A DNA stretch of 17,040 bases from Erythrobacter sp. UBA2510 (GTDB lineage: Bacteria; Pseudomonadota; Alphaproteobacteria; Sphingomonadales; Sphingomonadaceae), in the NCBI GenBank assembly GCA_002341345.1, contig DDNW01000094.1:10434-27473 (forward strand). The letters are read 5' to 3'. Both the position numbers and the translations under genes were made by a program. The notes beneath the pieces are model-generated. The model ran no database searches. It was not told where the DNA came from and saw only the letters and a list, made by a program, of their open reading frames with translations. This document shows positions 14,773 to 17,040 of the stretch, in pieces (the first letter of the stretch is position 1; the number at the start of each line of letters is the position of its first letter).

Positions 14773-15669
14773 CTAGAAGATCTGTAGTGAGGCCACTCGC
14801 GCTGGCCTGGTTGGCACAATTGAGACCGCCGGGGAGCCAGCGAAGTCGCCAATCGCAAGAACCTGATGGCGGCCAGCCAGACGAGCCCACTTGTCCAGGA
14901 CGTTGCGGACATAGGCTTTCGTCTCGGCGATCGGTGGGATTTGTCCGCCCTTTACACGTCCTGGTCCCGCATTATAGGCAGCAAGCGCAAGATGCACCTT
15001 GCCGAACCGGTCGAGCTGCGCGCGAAGATAACGCGCACCGCCGCGCAGGTTCTGGACCGGATCATAGCGGTCGACACCAAGATCCCCTGCTGTTCCTGGC
15101 ATGAGTTGTGTAAGTCCATAAGCTTGCTTTGAGGAGATTGCTCTCGGATTGTAGGCGCTTTCGGTCAGGACCAATGCATCGAAAAGGCCGACGGGAATCC
15201 CAGCATCACAAGCCGCCGCACTCATCGCTGTGTAAGCGGCGCGACGACGATCCTCGATGTCGTGTGCTAGGAAGCCCACTGGGCGGTATGGAACGGTTAT
15301 GCAGTCCGACGGGATATAGCGCCCCTCTTCCGGCCACATGGAAAGCAGGGGCGGCCTCATCCATGCTGGTACTGCGATATCGGAAAAAGGGGCGAGTGCA
15401 TCCCGCCGTATCACGTCTCCACCCTCCACAGCCAACGCGCCGAAGCTTGCCAGCATGGCATCACTGGTCCGCGTCCTCGTGAGATCGAGCAGGTGAAAAC
15501 CGCCTGCAGCGGTAGTCTGCTGTGAATTTTCTTCCTGTTCCTGCATTTCGTCGGCCGCGCTCGGACCCATGCGGACGATCTCAACGATACGCGTTGATCC
15601 GCCGCTGGCGAGCGCGGGAGCGGGAAGCGCAAGCGCGGCTATCACCGCCGGGATTATATGTTTCATCAT
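14773..15669 (-). CDS. Lytic transglycosylase (SLT family, VirB1/Orf169-like)
   Basis: This 298-aa secreted protein contains a C-terminal SLT/goose-type lysozyme-like domain that cleaves peptidoglycan, which conjugation systems need to place the channel. A signal peptide covers residues 1-21 (ending ALA). The middle part (about 22-140) is variable. The catalytic domain spans about 152-262: LVLTESAYNPRAIS with the catalytic Glu170, AYGLTQLMPGTAGDLGV, the LRGGARYLRAQLDRF helix and LALAAYNAGPGRV. Two cysteines (about 123 and 154) could form a disulfide. Two ATG codons are adjacent (15669 and 15666). It is not part of the coupled tra operon but lies beyond the regulators on the same strand as it, so it probably has its own promoter. 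Confidence 0.92.
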   Translation of the reverse strand: MMKHIIPAVIAALALPAPALASGGSTRIVEIVRMGPSAADEMQEQEENSQQTTAAGGFHLLDLTRTRTSDAMLASFGALAVEGGDVIRRDALAPFSDIAVPAWMRPPLLSMWPEEGRYIPSDCITVPYRPVGFLAHDIEDRRRAAYTAMSAAACDAGIPVGLFDALVLTESAYNPRAISSKQAYGLTQLMPGTAGDLGVDRYDPVQNLRGGARYLRAQLDRFGKVHLALAAYNAGPGRVKGGQIPPIAETKAYVRNVLDKWARLAGRHQVLAIGDFAGSPAVSIVPTRPARVASLQIF

Positions 15670-15704
15670 ATGGGAGAACCCTGTTTCGTCGGCGTGCCAG
15701 AGAC

Positions 15705-15733
15705 AATGCTCGTGCTCACGGCAAGACTGTCAA
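15705..15733 (-). promoter_or_regulatory. Candidate promoter of the lytic transglycosylase gene
   Basis: A perfect TTGACA (15733-15728 on the minus strand) sits about 60 bases before the transglycosylase ATG. With 17 bp spacing the -10 would be AGCATT, a poor match. The position is right for an independent promoter, but the -10 makes this tentative. Confidence 0.27.
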
Positions 15734-15769
15734 CCCCAGGGCATCGCGGGCTATCTGGGGACCGAGTGG

Positions 15770-15997
15770 TTATCCGCCAATAGAGGCTTCGGCGATGAAA
15801 TAGAGCGCCTGGGTGGCACCAACCCAGGCTTCGACACGGATGAGAGGGTCAGAATCGGCGGCATCCTCGGGGAGATCCGCCTCCGCCCAATGGTCGTCGA
15901 CATAGCGAACGAGCGCCTCCAGCGCCGCACTGTCGCTATCATGAAGCGAAAGATACTCGCGCTCCTGACGGGAGATGAACAAGAGGATGTGGCTCAT
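15770..15997 (-). CDS. Small acidic hypothetical protein
   Basis: This 75-aa protein is unrecognised. It begins MSHILLFISRQEREYLSL, then becomes acidic with VDDHWAEADLPEDAADSDPLI, and ends with a mildly hydrophobic helix AWVGATQALYFIAEA. The composition looks like a real soluble protein with two or three helices rather than a shadow reading frame, and no other frame here is credible. The ATG at 15997 has no strong ribosome binding site. It lies on the same strand as the transglycosylase gene, about 100 bases upstream of it. Small acidic proteins in mobile elements can have many roles, and none can be assigned. Confidence 0.5.
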   Translation of the reverse strand: MSHILLFISRQEREYLSLHDSDSAALEALVRYVDDHWAEADLPEDAADSDPLIRVEAWVGATQALYFIAEASIGG

Positions 15998-16293
15998 CTG
16001 CGAGCTACGCCATAAAGAAAGGTGTCATCCGAGGTCTCGGAAGCCGCACCTGTCTTGGCTACATCGCCAATCATGGGTTCACCCAATCCTGGCCACGGGT
16101 TTCTACTGCTATCAGCGCGCATGCTCACCCGACTGGCTTTGACACAGTAATCTAATGGTCTGATCCCCGTGCGCACCCTCAAGCTATCGTAGGTCTGAAT
16201 TTCGCAATTCGCGTATTTTCGTGTACGTTTGAAAACTTACTATGCTCGGCTTCATTCAATTCGCTAAGGCGGAGCGGGCATCTATCAGTGGCG
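15998..16293. other. Region without a credible gene
   Basis: Between the 75-aa gene and the inverted repeat I see no gene I would defend. A minus-strand frame at 15994-16182 needs a TTG start and has codon use unlike its neighbours. The part from about 16195 to 16260 is distinctly AT-richer than the rest of the window and may hold a promoter, but no clear -35/-10 pair is visible. Confidence 0.5.
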
Positions 16294-16338
16294 GAGCAGA
16301 TGCTTGGCACTATGGGATAGGTGCGATAGCATCTGCTC
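16294..16338. repeat. 11-bp perfect inverted repeat at the lpd breakpoint
   Basis: GAGCAGATGCT (16294-16304) and its exact reverse complement AGCATCTGCTC (16328-16338) enclose a 23-base spacer. The right arm ends 13 bases before the point where dihydrolipoamide dehydrogenase homology stops (about 16351). It may be a recombination or attachment-type site, an element end, or a transcription hairpin. There is no T-run, so a terminator is unlikely. Confidence 0.5.
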
Positions 16339-16350
16339 GCGAGCTTGATT

Positions 16351-17040
16351 TGGGCTGGATACCGATGGCGACGATGACATGGCTGTATTCGCTCGCCGCG
16401 ACCTTGCCGTCCTTCCCCTTGATCTTCGCGCTGACGCCCTGGGCGCCGGCCTTGAGCTCTTCCACGCCGGCACCCGTCTGGATCGCGATGCCCTGCTTGG
16501 TAAGCGCCTTTTCGAGGAAGGCAGACACATCCTCCACCGGCACGATCCGGTCGAGCACTCGACCACGGTAACTTCGGCGCCCATATCGTTGTAGAAGCTG
16601 GCGAATTCGATGCCGATCGCGCCCGAGCCGATCACCAGCAGCTTGGTCGGCATTTCCGGTGGGACCATCGCATGGCGATAGGTCCACACCCGCTTGCCAT
16701 CCGCCGGGGCGAACAGCAGGTCACGCGCCCGCACGCCGGTGGCGACGATAATGTGCTTCGCGCTGAGGGTTTCCGTGCCCTTCTCGCCCTTCACTTCCAG
16801 CGTGGTGGCGGTTTTCAGCGTCCCTTCGCCGATATGCACCGCGATCTTGTTCTTCTTCATCAGATGTGTGATGCCCTGGTTGAGCTGCTTCGCCACGCCC
16901 CGGCTGCGCTTCACCACCGCATCGAGATCTGCGCTGATCTTCTCCGCCGCCAGCCCGTAATCCTTGGCATGTTGCATGTAATGGAAGATCTCCGCCGAAC
17001 GCAGCAGCGCCTTGGTGGGGATGCAGCCCCAGTTGAGGCA
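16351..17040 (-). pseudogene. lpd: Dihydrolipoamide dehydrogenase remnant: frameshifted and 3'-truncated
   Basis: The minus strand from the right edge encodes the N-terminal half of dihydrolipoamide dehydrogenase, the FAD enzyme (E3) of 2-oxoacid dehydrogenase complexes. It opens with CLNWGCIPTKALLRSAEIF, holding the redox-active cysteine pair. HIIVATGVRAR and the NAD-binding LLVIGSGAIGIEFASFYNDMGAEVTVVE follow. At about 16558 the frame breaks: one base appears missing (GAGTGCTCGAC where GAGGTGCTCGAC would restore it). The sequence resumes in another frame as LDRIVPVED, then VSAFLEKALTKQG and EYSHVIVAIGIQP, and homology ends at about 16351. The remaining NAD domain and the dimerisation domain with the catalytic His-Glu pair are absent. 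The 5' end lies outside the window. A sequencing error could explain the frameshift but not the truncation. Confidence 0.88.

Noticed and set aside
15734..15760. Inverted arms CCCCAG / CTGGGG as a terminator of the 75-aa gene
   Set aside because: Six-base arms with a 15-base loop and no T-run on the minus strand; too weak to call.
15994..16182. 62-codon minus-strand frame upstream of the 75-aa gene
   Set aside because: Needs a TTG start with no ribosome binding site, and its third codon positions are not GC-biased as in neighbouring genes.
16242..16571. Plus-strand 109-codon frame across the lpd breakpoint
   Set aside because: It lies opposite clear lipoamide dehydrogenase coding sequence and has no recognisable protein features.

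Overview
This window carries most of an F-type (MPF_F) type IV secretion / conjugation operon on the minus strand, plus a small control region, an unlinked lytic transglycosylase gene and a broken housekeeping gene at the right edge. High GC content, frequent GTG starts, the tra gene order and the style of the lipoamide dehydrogenase remnant suggest an alphaproteobacterium, most likely of the Sphingomonadales (inference). The DNA could be a plasmid or an integrated conjugative element. No replication, integrase, relaxase or coupling-protein gene is visible here.

The transfer operon reads right to left from about 13366 to beyond position 1: traA (pilin), traL, traE, traK, traB, a dsbC-like thiol isomerase, traV, traC (ATPase), a 119-aa two-helix membrane protein, trbI, a TraF/TrhF-type S26 peptidase, traW, a 91-aa two-helix membrane protein, traU, trbC and traN (runs off the left edge). 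From traE onward almost every junction is a 1-4 base start/stop overlap, a gap of only a few bases, or a short overlap with a good Shine-Dalgarno sequence, so the genes are translationally coupled. TraA is the pilus subunit. TraL/TraE/TraB and TraC form the inner-membrane part and motor, and TraK/TraV/TraB form the envelope-spanning core. TrbI/TraW/TraU/TrbC/TraN are the F-specific pilus assembly and mating-pair proteins. The DsbC-like protein fits the many cysteines of TraN and TraU. The usual downstream genes traF, traH and traG are presumably left of the window.

A divergent control region (13367-13692) separates traA from a plus-strand gene for a 140-aa protein. I read this protein as two tandem ribbon-helix-helix units, the architecture of F TraY. 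The intergenic DNA holds four (C/G)GGACA boxes spaced exactly 22 bp apart, with TGTCC copies in inverted orientation, which look like operator or oriT-type protein-binding sites. Next on the plus strand is a 171-aa HTH (Cro/CI-like) protein. It converges on a minus-strand SLT-type lytic transglycosylase (VirB1/Orf169 role).

From 15770 to 17040 there is a short hypothetical gene (75 aa), a non-coding stretch, and the remnant of a dihydrolipoamide dehydrogenase gene. The remnant has a one-base frameshift and is cut off abruptly at about 16351, next to an 11-bp perfect inverted repeat. This is the best candidate for a boundary of the mobile segment or an old recombination scar.
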